From Arthrobacter sp. ZGTC412 (GTDB taxonomy: Bacteria; Actinomycetota; Actinomycetes; Actinomycetales; Micrococcaceae), in assembly GCF_002929215.1 (NCBI RefSeq), contig NZ_PJII01000003.1, positions 124,001 through 188,000 of the forward strand: a DNA stretch of 64,000 nt. The letters are read 5' to 3'. Shown piece by piece: positions 43,216 through 51,581 of the stretch (within the stretch, counting starts at the first letter, position 1; every line of letters starts with the position of its first letter). Under the pieces are notes generated by a model. That model did not search any database, was not told where the DNA came from, and saw only the letters and a list, made by a program, of their open reading frames with translations. Both the position numbers and the translations under genes were made by a program.

Positions 43216-44396
43216 GCCGCGAACCGGGCCCCATTGGTCCGCTGGGCGTGGCGATGATCGGCTACGCCTTTATGGGCAAGGCACATTCCCATGCCTGGCG
43301 GAACGTGGCAAGCTTCTTCGACGTCCCCGCGTTTGAGCAGAAGGTCCTCGTGGGCAGGGACGCCGCCGCCGTCTCGGACGCCGCCGCCAAGTACGGGTGG
43401 AGCGAAACGGCCTCGGATTGGCGCGCCGTGATGGACCGGGACGATATCCATATCGTGGATATCTGCGCCCCCGGCTGGCTGCACGCGGAAATTGCCATTG
43501 CCGCTCTCGAAGCCGGCAAGCACGTGCTGCTGGAAAAGCCGCTGGCCAACACCTTGGCCGAGGCCGAGGCCATAACCGCCGCAGCGAAGGCCGCCAGGTC
43601 CAGGGGTGTGCAGTCGATGGTGGGATTCAACTACCGCCGCGTTCCCGCCCTGGCCCTTGCGAAGGAACTGATCGACGCCGACAGGCTCGGTACCGTCCGC
43701 CAGGTCCGCGCCGCCTACCTGCAGGACTGGCTCGCCGACGAGTCAGCCCCCATGACCTGGCGGCTGGCAAAGGACACCGCGGGCTCCGGGGCGCTCGGGG
43801 ACATCGCCTCCCACGCCATCGACCAGGTCCTCTTTTTGCTCGGCGACCAGGTCACAGAAGTTGCCGGCCGCCTGCACACCTTCGTGAACCAGAGGCCGGG
43901 ACCCGAGGGGCTTGAAGAGGTAACGGTCGACGACGCCGCCTGGGCGACGCTGACCCTCGCCTCCGGGGCGGTCGCCTCCGTGGAGGCCTCCCGGGTGGCC
44001 ACCGGCCGGAAGAATTCCCTCCAGTTGGAGGTCTACGGCGACAAGGGCGCCCTCCGATTCGACCTGGAAAACCTCACCGAACTGCAGTTCCTGGACGCCA
44101 CGGCACCTGCCCGCGAGCAGGGGTTCCGCAGGATCGTTGTCACCGAGCCCGACCACCCGTACATGGACGGCTGGTGGCCCCAGGGCCACATCATCGGCTG
44201 GGAGCACACGTTCACGCACGAAATCCGGGACTTCCTGCTTGCCGTCGACAGCGGAACCGAGCCGTCGCCGTCGTTCGAGGACGGACTGGAAGTCCAGCGC
44301 ATCCTGGCCGCCGTGGAGGAGTCCGCCGCCGCGAAAAGCTCGACCATCAGCCTGACCCCCGCAACCCGCACTGCAGCTACGACAGAAGGAGCCTGA
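43212..44396 (+). CDS. Gfo/Idh/MocA-family oxidoreductase (second of two)
   Basis: 394 residues. GVAMIGYAFMGKAHSHAW is the nucleotide-binding start, HVLLEKPLANT the EKP motif, VGFNYRRVPALALAKELI follows, and GALGDIASHAIDQ keeps the full Asp/His catalytic pair, unlike the first oxidoreductase. The pattern resembles levoglucosan-dehydrogenase-like and myo-inositol-dehydrogenase-like members. GTG start overlapping the previous stop. Two dehydrogenases of different catalytic type in one operon suggest oxidation followed by reduction at different carbons of one substrate, as in epimerisation or keto-glycoside chemistry (inference). Confidence 0.9.
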   Translation: MSREPGPIGPLGVAMIGYAFMGKAHSHAWRNVASFFDVPAFEQKVLVGRDAAAVSDAAAKYGWSETASDWRAVMDRDDIHIVDICAPGWLHAEIAIAALEAGKHVLLEKPLANTLAEAEAITAAAKAARSRGVQSMVGFNYRRVPALALAKELIDADRLGTVRQVRAAYLQDWLADESAPMTWRLAKDTAGSGALGDIASHAIDQVLFLLGDQVTEVAGRLHTFVNQRPGPEGLEEVTVDDAAWATLTLASGAVASVEASRVATGRKNSLQLEVYGDKGALRFDLENLTELQFLDATAPAREQGFRRIVVTEPDHPYMDGWWPQGHIIGWEHTFTHEIRDFLLAVDSGTEPSPSFEDGLEVQRILAAVEESAAAKSSTISLTPATRTAATTEGA

Positions 44397-44397
44397 C

Positions 44398-45393
44398 ATG
44401 CCCCGCCCCTACACCCTGTTCACCGGCCAGTGGGCCGACCTCCCGCTTGAGGAAGTCGCGAAGCTGGCGTCCGGCTGGGGCTACGACGGCCTGGAAATAG
44501 CCGTCTCCGGCGACCACCTGGATGCCTGGCGCTGGGACGAACCCGGCTACGTCGAATCCAAGCTCGCCGTCCTGGAGAAGTACAACCTGAAGGTCTGGGC
44601 CATCTCCAACCACCTCAAGGGCCAGGCCGTCTGCGATGACCCCATCGACTTCCGCCACGAAGCGATCGTCGGAGCGAAGGTCTGGGGCGACGGCGACCCC
44701 GAAGGCGTACGCCAAAGGGCCGCCGAGGAAATGAAGCACACTGCCCGGCTCGCCAAGGCACTCGGTGTGGACACTGTCGTCGGCTTCACCGGCTCCTCCA
44801 TCTGGCAGTACGTCGCCATGTTCCCGCCCGTCCCGGAGAAGGTCATCGAGGCCGGCTACCAGGACTTCGCCGACCGCTGGAACCCGATCCTGGACGTCTT
44901 CGACGAATGCGGCGTCCGCTTCGCCCACGAAGTCCACCCGTCCGAAATTGCCTACGACTACTGGACCACTGTCCGCACCCTCGAAGCCATCGGCCACCGC
45001 GAAGCCTTCGGCCTGAACTGGGACCCGTCCCACATGATGTGGCAGGGCATAGACCCTGTCTCCTTCATCTGGGATTTCAAAGACCGGATTTACCACGTGG
45101 ACTGCAAGGACACCAAGGTCCGCCAGACCGGCCGGAACACTGTGATGGGCTCCCACCTCGCCTGGGGCGATCCCCGCCGCGGCTGGGACTTCGTCTCCGC
45201 CGGACGCGGCGACGTCCCCTGGGAAGCGTCCTTCCGGGCGCTGACTGCGATCGGCTACAACGGGCCAATCTCCGTGGAGTGGGAAGACGCCGGGATGGAC
45301 CGCCTCCACGGCGCCCCCGAAGCCCTCGCCGCCCTCAAGAAGTTCGATTTCGCGCCGTCGAGCACCTCCTTCGACGCCGCCTTCAAGCAGTAG
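44398..45393 (+). CDS. Sugar phosphate isomerase/epimerase-type TIM barrel (second)
   Basis: 331 residues. TLFTGQWADLPLEEVAKLASGWGYDGLEIAVSGDHL opens the barrel; VDTVVGFTGSSIWQYVAMFPP and VRFAHEVHPSEIAYDYWTT follow; NWDPSHMMWQGIDPVSFI, HVDCKDTK and PISVEWEDAGMDR carry the putative metal ligands (Glu, Asp, His, Glu). Longer than the first barrel gene and clearly a different subfamily. GAAGGAG upstream of the ATG and one base from the previous stop. Last gene of the operon; no transporter gene is attached. Confidence 0.9.
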   Translation: MPRPYTLFTGQWADLPLEEVAKLASGWGYDGLEIAVSGDHLDAWRWDEPGYVESKLAVLEKYNLKVWAISNHLKGQAVCDDPIDFRHEAIVGAKVWGDGDPEGVRQRAAEEMKHTARLAKALGVDTVVGFTGSSIWQYVAMFPPVPEKVIEAGYQDFADRWNPILDVFDECGVRFAHEVHPSEIAYDYWTTVRTLEAIGHREAFGLNWDPSHMMWQGIDPVSFIWDFKDRIYHVDCKDTKVRQTGRNTVMGSHLAWGDPRRGWDFVSAGRGDVPWEASFRALTAIGYNGPISVEWEDAGMDRLHGAPEALAALKKFDFAPSSTSFDAAFKQ

Positions 45394-45410
45394 GGACATA
45401 AAATCCCTGC

Positions 45411-45944
45411 ATGACATCTTCCATCCGTAAGGCGAGAGGGGACGACGCCGGTGCGCTGGCTGCGCTGGCGGCCGTCACCTTTCCGCTGGCCTGCCCGCCG
45501 TCGTCGTCGCCCCAAGACATTGCAACGCACCTGGCGAACACGCTCAGCGAACGCCACTTCCAGGGCCACCTCGCCGACCCAGACGTCATCATCCTGGTGA
45601 TCGACGCCAGTGGTGACCTGCGCGGCTACAGCCTGCTGGTTAACCGGCCGGCGGCGGACCCGGACGTTGTGTCCGCGCTCAAGATCCTGCCGTCGGTGGA
45701 ACTGAGCAAGTGCTACGTGCACCCGGAACACCATGGGCTCGGCGCCGCTGCCGAGCTGATGCACGCCAGTCTCCAGGCGGCTGCCGAAGCCGGCGGCCAG
45801 GGCGTCTGGCTGGGAGTCAACAGCCACAACGCCCGTGCCATTCGCTTCTATGAAAAGTCCGGCTTCCGCAAGGTGGGCACAAAGTCGTTCCGGCTCGGCA
45901 GCACAGTGGAGCATGACTTCGTGCTGGAGCGCACCGTCCCTTAA
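45411..45944 (+). CDS. GNAT-family N-acetyltransferase
   Basis: 177 residues. IRKARGDDAGALAALAAVTFP is the typical N-terminal beta-alpha element; SKCYVHPEHHGLGAAAELMHASLQAA is the acetyl-CoA binding motif A (normally Q/RxxGxG/A, here HHGLGA); GVNSHNARAIRFYEKSGFRKVG is motif B with the usual Tyr. Substrate unknown. It lies 18 bases after the sugar operon and could be read through from it. Overlaps the convergent debranching gene by 4 bases. Confidence 0.88.
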   Translation: MTSSIRKARGDDAGALAALAAVTFPLACPPSSSPQDIATHLANTLSERHFQGHLADPDVIILVIDASGDLRGYSLLVNRPAADPDVVSALKILPSVELSKCYVHPEHHGLGAAAELMHASLQAAAEAGGQGVWLGVNSHNARAIRFYEKSGFRKVGTKSFRLGSTVEHDFVLERTVP

Positions 45945-48100
45945 CTGCCGGGGTGCACGTCTCCGAAGTCATCCAGCAGGGAGTCCAACGGCGGGCGGGG
46001 TTCGCCGAGCAGTTTAAGTCCAGGCGGGAGGCCCTCGAGGCTGCCTTCGGTACCGTGGGCCCTGATGGTCACCCGGGAGGTGTCCAGCAGTACGTTCTCG
46101 GCACTGAACTCGCCGAGGGCTTCGGGGAGGATCGGGGCCAGGTGGACCACGTTGCGGGTGAAGTCGGGGTCGAACCGCAGGAGGATCCTCGCCAACTGCA
46201 CCGGCGCCGCGGCCGCCCACGCCTGCGGCGAGCAAGCCGTGGGGTAGGGCACCGGCCCGGGAAACTCGCCGCGGTCGAAGCCGCAGAACAACTCCGGGAG
46301 CCGGCCGTCAAAGTGCTCGGCAGCCTCAATGAGGCCCAACGCAAGGCGCCGGGCCTCCTCGACGAACCCGTATCGCATCATGCCCGTAGCCACCAGCGCC
46401 GAGTCATGCGGCCAGACCGAGCCGTTGTGGTAGCTCACCGGGTTGTACGCCCCCATGTCAGAGGCGAGCGTACGGATACCCCAGCCGGTGAACATCTGCG
46501 GGGACATCAGGTGTTCCACCACCGACGGCGCCTTGTCCTCATCCACGATGCCCAGCCAGAGGCAATGGCCCATGTTCGAGGCACAGGCGTCCACCGGCCG
46601 CTTGTCCTTGTCCAGTGCCACCGCGAAGTAGCCTTTCTCCGGCAGCCAGAACTTCTCGTTGAACGCGGCCTTCACTTCCGCAGCGCGTTCTGCCCAGTGC
46701 TGTTCCAAGGCAGAATCACCGCTCCAGCGAGCAAGCAGGGACCGGCCAATGTAGGCCGAATAAACGTAGGCCTGCACTTCGCAGAGGGCTATGGGAGCCT
46801 CGGCCATCGTGCCGTCAGCGAAGTTGATGCCGTCCCAGGAGTCCTTCCAGCCTTGGTTTATCAGCCCGTGGTCATTGGGCCTGGCGTATTCCACGAACCC
46901 GTCGCCGTCGCGGTCCCCGTACTGCTCGATCCAGTCCAGGGCCCGGTCCGCGTGCGGAAGCAATGGCTCGATGATGTCGCGGGAGAGTCCCCACCGGCTA
47001 AGTTCGCCGATGAGGGCTGCGAAGAGCGGAGTGGCGTCAGCCGTCCCGTAATAGGCGGTGCCGCCCAGCGCGGCGCCGGCTGTGACGCCAAGCCTCACTT
47101 CATGGGGAAGCCGCCCTGGTTCCTCCTCCGAATCCAGATCGACCTTGGTTCCCTGGAGGCCTGCCAAAGTCTGCAGCGTGCCGGCAGCCAATTTGGGGTC
47201 CACCAGGAGGCACATGTAGGAAGACAGGATGGAGTCGCGGCCGAAAAGTGCCATGAACCAGGGCGCGCCGGCTGCCACGGCTGCCCGTTCCGGGTGGTGC
47301 TCGTCAAAGATCCGCAGGGAGCCAAGGTCGCTCTCGCTGCGGTTCAGGACTGCCTGCAGGTTGCTGTCCGTGACGGTGATCCGGGGGACGTTCTGCTCCC
47401 AGTGGCGGTGCCGGAGTGCACCTTCGCGGTGGTGCGGAAGCCCGCCTTCGTTGAAGGGTTCGTCGGGTGCCTGCCCGTTGACGAGTGGCACCACGATCAC
47501 GCTGGTTGCCCACTTGCCGCGGGCCGGGATGGTGGCCCGGAAGCGGAGCCCGTCCGTGCTGACGACCGCCCCACGGGCACGGATGGCGGTCCCGCGCCGC
47601 TGCCCGTTGTGGGCGCTTTCAATAACGAGCTGGCCGTCGCCGACAGTGCGGGATGATTCTGCAGTGCGGGATGCCCGCCCGCCCTTTACATCGAAAAGGT
47701 CAGCCTGGTCGGCGTCGATGAGAAGCTCGACGTCGCAGTCCACCGGCTCGGCAGAGTAGTTTTCCAGGGTGATGTCGTCCTGCAGTCCGGGTCCGATGTG
47801 CCGCACCTGGCGGACCACCAGGGGGCTGTCGAACCTGCCGTCCGGCCACTTGGCCCGGCCCACAAAGGTGGCCTCGAAGGGCCGGGGCCTCTGGGCCGCC
47901 AACGGCTCCCGCAGGGAACCGTTGACCCGGAGCACCCAGTGGGAAATGATGCGGGTGTCCTGGAAGAACGCACCGTTCGTGCCGCCGTCGGAACTGATGT
48001 CCCCACCTCCGGATGAAATGCAGAACGAGGACCCTTCCACTACTGTGACCGAACCCGATTCGGATGCGGCTGCCTCTGTATCGGCGTTCCATGCGGTCAC
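45941..48100 (-). CDS. Glycogen-debranching-type alpha-glucosidase (amylo-alpha-1,6-glucosidase family)
   Basis: 719 residues. An N-terminal beta-sandwich (about 20-240; GGTNGAFFQDTRIISHWVL is the conserved entry of the 'glycogen debranching N-terminal' domain) is followed by an (alpha/alpha)6 barrel with APWFMALFGRDSILSSYM, INQGWKDSWDGINFADG, PVSYHNGSVWPHDSALVA and LPELFCGFDRGE. The barrel acids in WKDSWD and PELF(C/S)G are candidates for catalysis. GTG at 48100 has GGAGG nine bases upstream; a TTG at 48106 is also in frame but too close. Upstream lies a GT4 gene on the same strand. Confidence 0.88.
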   Translation of the reverse strand: MTAWNADTEAAASESGSVTVVEGSSFCISSGGGDISSDGGTNGAFFQDTRIISHWVLRVNGSLREPLAAQRPRPFEATFVGRAKWPDGRFDSPLVVRQVRHIGPGLQDDITLENYSAEPVDCDVELLIDADQADLFDVKGGRASRTAESSRTVGDGQLVIESAHNGQRRGTAIRARGAVVSTDGLRFRATIPARGKWATSVIVVPLVNGQAPDEPFNEGGLPHHREGALRHRHWEQNVPRITVTDSNLQAVLNRSESDLGSLRIFDEHHPERAAVAAGAPWFMALFGRDSILSSYMCLLVDPKLAAGTLQTLAGLQGTKVDLDSEEEPGRLPHEVRLGVTAGAALGGTAYYGTADATPLFAALIGELSRWGLSRDIIEPLLPHADRALDWIEQYGDRDGDGFVEYARPNDHGLINQGWKDSWDGINFADGTMAEAPIALCEVQAYVYSAYIGRSLLARWSGDSALEQHWAERAAEVKAAFNEKFWLPEKGYFAVALDKDKRPVDACASNMGHCLWLGIVDEDKAPSVVEHLMSPQMFTGWGIRTLASDMGAYNPVSYHNGSVWPHDSALVATGMMRYGFVEEARRLALGLIEAAEHFDGRLPELFCGFDRGEFPGPVPYPTACSPQAWAAAAPVQLARILLRFDPDFTRNVVHLAPILPEALGEFSAENVLLDTSRVTIRAHGTEGSLEGLPPGLKLLGEPRPPLDSLLDDFGDVHPGS

Positions 48101-48160
48101 GGACAACTCCCTCCTCAGCGGGCTGCTGCCCCCGCGGATTCGGAAGCAGGCTTAACGCCC

Positions 48161-49222
48161 TTACTGATTCTGGTGCACTCCCACAGGATGCGGAACCCCT
48201 CCGGATAGAGCCCCTTCAAGCAGTTGGCCGTACAGGCTGAGGTGCTCGTTCACCATCCGATCCTCATTGAACCGCTCCTCCACCTCCTTTCGGCACGCCG
48301 CGCGGCTGATGCCTCCTGCCACCCCCACGAAGCCGGCCAGCTGCCCGATGTCCCCGAGGTATCCGGTCCGTCCGTGCTCGACTATCTCGGGTGCCGAACC
48401 CGCGCGGGTGCCGATCACGGGGGTACCGGTGGCCAGTGCCTCGATCATGACCAGCCCGAAGGGCTCCGGCCACTGAATCGGGTTCAAAAACGCCAACGCC
48501 TCACCCATCAGCCGATATTTGCCGGCATCATCCACTTCGTCCACCACGTCGTCGTCCGGCCCCAGCATGGGTTGAACCACCTCGCGGAAGAAGCGGACTT
48601 CGTCCGGCTGGCGCATCTTGGCCGCTATCCGCAGTGGCAGGCCGGCCTGGTGAGCGATCATCACGGCCTCGAGCAGCCCTTTGTCCGGGCATGCCCTCCC
48701 CACAAAGCACAGGTAGCCTCCGCTGCCCGACCCCACGGGGACCGAGGAGACGTCCATCCCGTGATGGATCACCCGGGTGATGGGAACGTCCGGCGCGTGG
48801 GATCCCTGGTTACGGGAAATGGCGATGACCGCAGTGTTCCGGGCAATGGCCCTGTAAATATCAGCCGCTTCGGGGTCAAGCCGGGAGTGGATGGTGGTAA
48901 CCACCGGCACCTGCTCGGGCCGATGCGCGTAGAGAGGTCCGGCCAACGTGTGGTCGTGGATGATGTCCGCATTTTCCAGGCCCTCATAGGCCCGTGCCAC
49001 GTGGCTGAGTTCGGAGAGAGTCAGGTTCAGCTCGTCCGGAACCGAGGGCCGCATGCCCGGAACCCTCGGCACAGGGCACGTACTGTCCGTCGGCGCCGCC
49101 AGGAATACCTCGTGCCCCGCGGCCGCAAAACCCCGGGCCAGGCTGTCCACCACCCTTTCCGTGCCGCCGTAAGTCACGGGCGGAATGGGAATCCACGGTC
49201 CCGCAACCAGTCCTATCCGCAT
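48161..49222 (-). CDS. Glycosyltransferase family 4 protein
   Basis: 353 residues with GT-B architecture. The N-terminal domain starts GLVAGPWIPIPPVTYGGTERVVDSLARG (glycine loop near residue 20); the C-terminal domain has YLCFVGRACPDKGLLEAV and the E-x7-E motif PEPFGLVMIEALATGTPVIGT, where both Glu residues contact the donor. Acceptor and donor sugars are unknown. It lies 60 bases upstream of the debranching enzyme on the same strand, so the two may be co-transcribed and act on a storage or osmoprotective glucan (inference). A 225-base divergent region follows with no other gene. Confidence 0.9.
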   Translation of the reverse strand: MRIGLVAGPWIPIPPVTYGGTERVVDSLARGFAAAGHEVFLAAPTDSTCPVPRVPGMRPSVPDELNLTLSELSHVARAYEGLENADIIHDHTLAGPLYAHRPEQVPVVTTIHSRLDPEAADIYRAIARNTAVIAISRNQGSHAPDVPITRVIHHGMDVSSVPVGSGSGGYLCFVGRACPDKGLLEAVMIAHQAGLPLRIAAKMRQPDEVRFFREVVQPMLGPDDDVVDEVDDAGKYRLMGEALAFLNPIQWPEPFGLVMIEALATGTPVIGTRAGSAPEIVEHGRTGYLGDIGQLAGFVGVAGGISRAACRKEVEERFNEDRMVNEHLSLYGQLLEGALSGGVPHPVGVHQNQ

Positions 49223-49447
49223 CCCGGGCCTCCAAGGAGAATGACAGGCCGGGCTCCCAGCTGGCCGGACAATTCCATCCGCGCTACCTGCTCCGGTCCG
49301 CGGTTGTTGTTAGGAGTGTGAGCCGGCCTCTGGCTTAGGCCGACATTCTGACTATTGCGCACGATCCTCCGCACGACAAGCCCTACTGTGGGGTATCTAA
49401 CAAAGGCGCGCAGGAATGCCTTCTCCGGCCCCGGGGTTGCCCACAGC

Positions 49448-50146
49448 ATGAAGATTGAAATCTGGTCAGATATCGCGTGCCCGTGGTGCTACATCGGCAA
49501 GCGCCGCTTTGAGGCAGCACTGGCCAACTTCGAGCACCGCGATTCGGTGCAGGTGCAGTGGCGCAGCTACCAGCTGGACGCTACCCTGCCCGAGCACTAT
49601 GACGGGACCGAGCTGGAGTACCTGAGCACCCGAAAGGGCCTGGCCCCGCAGCAGGTTTCGCAGATGTTCGAGCACGTCACGCAGCAGGCCAAGGGCGAGG
49701 GCCTGGATTACCGGTTCGATTCCGTGGTTGTGGCGAACAGCTTCACGGCGCACCGCCTGATCCATCTCGCGGCCGCCCACGGCATGCAGGACGAAGCCAA
49801 GGAGCGCCTGCTCAGCGACCACTTCGAGCACGGCAAGGACATCGGCAGCCGCGAGTACCTGACATCTCTTGCCCTGGATCTTGGCATCAGCGCGGGTGAG
49901 GCGGAGGAACTGTTCACCACAGATAAGTACGCCGACGACGTCCGCTCGGATTTCGACGAAGGCCAGGCACTGGGCATCAGCGGCGTGCCCTTCTTCGTCA
50001 TTGACCGCAAGTTCGGCCTCTCGGGCGCCCAGCCCACCGGGACGTTTACCGCCGCGCTGACCCAGGCATGGCAGGATGCCAACCCGCTGGTACTGGTGAA
50101 CTCCACCGACGGCGAAGCTTGCGGTCCGGACGGCTGCACTGTCTAG
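49448..50146 (+). CDS. DsbA/FrnE-family thioredoxin-fold oxidoreductase
   Basis: 232 residues. KIEIWSDIACPWCYIGKRRFE gives the redox motif CPWC with Cys11 and Cys14, the hallmark of the FrnE-type cytoplasmic DsbA family. ISGVPFFVIDRKFGLSGAQP contains the conserved cis-Pro loop (GVPFF). A C-terminal CGPDGC adds a second cysteine pair. No signal peptide, so cytoplasmic; relatives are linked to oxidative stress tolerance or polyketide isomerisation. The ATG chosen immediately precedes the thioredoxin-fold start. Confidence 0.9.
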   Translation: MKIEIWSDIACPWCYIGKRRFEAALANFEHRDSVQVQWRSYQLDATLPEHYDGTELEYLSTRKGLAPQQVSQMFEHVTQQAKGEGLDYRFDSVVVANSFTAHRLIHLAAAHGMQDEAKERLLSDHFEHGKDIGSREYLTSLALDLGISAGEAEELFTTDKYADDVRSDFDEGQALGISGVPFFVIDRKFGLSGAQPTGTFTAALTQAWQDANPLVLVNSTDGEACGPDGCTV

Positions 50147-50157
50147 CACGGTTTGGT

Positions 50158-50178
50158 GACACTTGGCGGTAAAGTGTC
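50158..50178. promoter_or_regulatory. TetR operator and leaderless promoter
   Basis: GACACTT (50158-50164) and AAGTGTC (50172-50178) form a perfect 7-bp inverted repeat with a 7-bp spacer. TAAAGT (50170-50175), overlapping the second arm, is a -10 hexamer exactly seven bases from the ATG at 50182. Binding of the encoded TetR here would block its own transcription. Confidence 0.7.
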
Positions 50179-50181
50179 TAC

Positions 50182-50832
50182 ATGCCCAGGATTTCAGCGG
50201 CCAGCAACGCCGAGCAGCGCGCCGAAACGCAGCGCCGCATCCTTACTGCCTTCGGCGAGCTCCTCTTTTCGCATGGCCTTCCCGGGCTGACCATGACAGA
50301 CGTGGCCCGCCACGCAGGGGTGGGCCGGACCGCCGTCTACAACTACTACGCGGACATCGAAGAGCTCCTCATCTCCTATGCCCTGGAGGAGACCGAAAAG
50401 TTCCTGTCCGAGCTCCGGGAGGCCCTCGGCCGCCTGGACAACCCGGTGGAGCGGCTGGCACTGTACGTCCGCGCCCAGGTGGTGGACCTCAGCCGCCGCC
50501 ACCTGCCCCCGGGACCGGCCATGGGAGCCGTGCTGTCGCCGTCGTCCTTCGCCAAACTGGCCGACCACGTGGGCGAGCTGAGCGTCCTGCTGCAGGGCAT
50601 CCTGCGCGACGGAATGGAGCAGGGCTACCTGCCGGTGGCCGACATAGGCCAGCAGGCGCAGCTGATCCTTGGCACGCTGTCTTCCAGCGCGGCCAGGGGC
50701 AGTGACGAGCCCGCGGAGCTGGAAGCCAGGGTGGCCAGGACTGTGCGTTTTATCCAGCTGGGCGCCGGGGCGAGGTTCGACGACGCCGGCAGCCCCGTTC
50801 GCGTGGCACCCCTTCCCGCCGTGGCCGGCTGA
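50182..50832 (+). CDS. TetR-family transcriptional regulator
   Basis: 216 residues. Helix-turn-helix: FSHGLPGLTMTDVARHAGVGRTAVYNYYADIEELLISY (about 30-67). The C-terminal domain is helical with PPGPAMGAVLSPSSFAKLADHVGELS. No Shine-Dalgarno; the -10 is seven bases upstream, so probably leaderless. The operator lies over its own promoter, and autoregulation is likely. The target is not obvious; the DsbA-like gene is on the same strand just upstream. A half copy of the palindromic repeat starts immediately after the stop codon. Confidence 0.9.
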   Translation: MPRISAASNAEQRAETQRRILTAFGELLFSHGLPGLTMTDVARHAGVGRTAVYNYYADIEELLISYALEETEKFLSELREALGRLDNPVERLALYVRAQVVDLSRRHLPPGPAMGAVLSPSSFAKLADHVGELSVLLQGILRDGMEQGYLPVADIGQQAQLILGTLSSSAARGSDEPAELEARVARTVRFIQLGAGARFDDAGSPVRVAPLPAVAG

Positions 50833-50865
50833 GTTGCCCCATCACTTTTGGTCCTTATCAGGCCG
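50833..50865. repeat. Dispersed palindromic element, copy 3 (left half only)
   Basis: GTTGCCCCATCACTTTTGG onward matches the left half and the GGTCCT(C/T)ATC core of the 61-bp element at 13295 and 35703, beginning at the base after the TetR stop codon. The right arm is missing; the following sequence diverges after GGCCG. It is thus a truncated copy that cannot form the full stem. Confidence 0.7.
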
Positions 50866-50906
50866 GGATAACAAACCGATCTGGTAGCGCATCCGCAGGG
50901 TTGGTC

Positions 50907-51581
50907 TCAGGAAGCGGGCGCAGAGGACGGGATGACCGGCCGCTTGTCGTCGTCGGCAACCCGGCGGCTTTCGCGCGGGCAGCTGAGGGTCCCAGGAGTC
51001 TGGTCAACAAGCTCGGGCGCGGCCAGAGCACCGTAGTCCTGGGCGAGGATCACGTCCACGCTGCCGTCTGCCCTGCCGTCCTGGAAGTAGTCCGACCCCG
51101 GCAGGTTCCGCTGGACACTGAATGCCGCGGACTGGCCGGCCGCTCCGGACACCACCGCGGCAACGCCCCGGTAGCCGGCGTCTACGTTGGAGACCGACCC
51201 CACCACGAATTTCCGGGCCAGGAACTCGTCCGCCACTGACCGCGCCAGGCCCGGCCTGCTCGTGGAGTTGTAGACGTTGAGGTTGATCTTCTCGTGGGGC
51301 GTGTAGTCGAAGGTGGCCGCAGGGCAGCTGGAGGCAGTCTCCTCTGCCGGCGCAGCGGCGGGGATCTTCAGGCGTCCGTTGATGATGGCCAGCGCGGTGA
51401 TAATGGCGGCAGCGATCAGTCCGATGAGGACCACAAGCACCACCGCATGCAGCACACGTCGGCGCACCCGCGACGTGTCGTCGGCGTCGCGCTCCGCTTC
51501 GAAGGTGGCCCGCAACTCAGGGCCGGTAACAACGCGGTGGCCGTGGAGGACGCTTGGGTCCTGCTGCTTCTTCCTAGCCAT
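50907..51581 (-). CDS. LytR_C-domain membrane protein
   Basis: 224 residues: a cytoplasmic N-terminus (MARKKQQDP...), one transmembrane helix (about 47-70, VLHAVVLVVLIGLIAAAIIT) and an extracytoplasmic LytR C-terminal domain (INLNVYNSTSRPGLARSVADEF, then FVVGSVSNVDAGYRGVAAV). The domain occurs in cell-wall-related proteins of actinobacteria; no catalytic LCP domain is present, so it is a stand-alone form. The start overlaps the upstream small gene by 8 bases, indicating one operon. Confidence 0.85.
   Translation of the reverse strand: MARKKQQDPSVLHGHRVVTGPELRATFEAERDADDTSRVRRRVLHAVVLVVLIGLIAAAIITALAIINGRLKIPAAAPAEETASSCPAATFDYTPHEKINLNVYNSTSRPGLARSVADEFLARKFVVGSVSNVDAGYRGVAAVVSGAAGQSAAFSVQRNLPGSDYFQDGRADGSVDVILAQDYGALAAPELVDQTPGTLSCPRESRRVADDDKRPVIPSSAPAS

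Noticed and set aside
45953-47656. 567-codon open frame antisense to the debranching enzyme gene
   Set aside because: Opposite strand of a well-supported enzyme; amino-acid composition (Gly/Arg/Val/His-rich) is typical of antisense frames in high-GC DNA.
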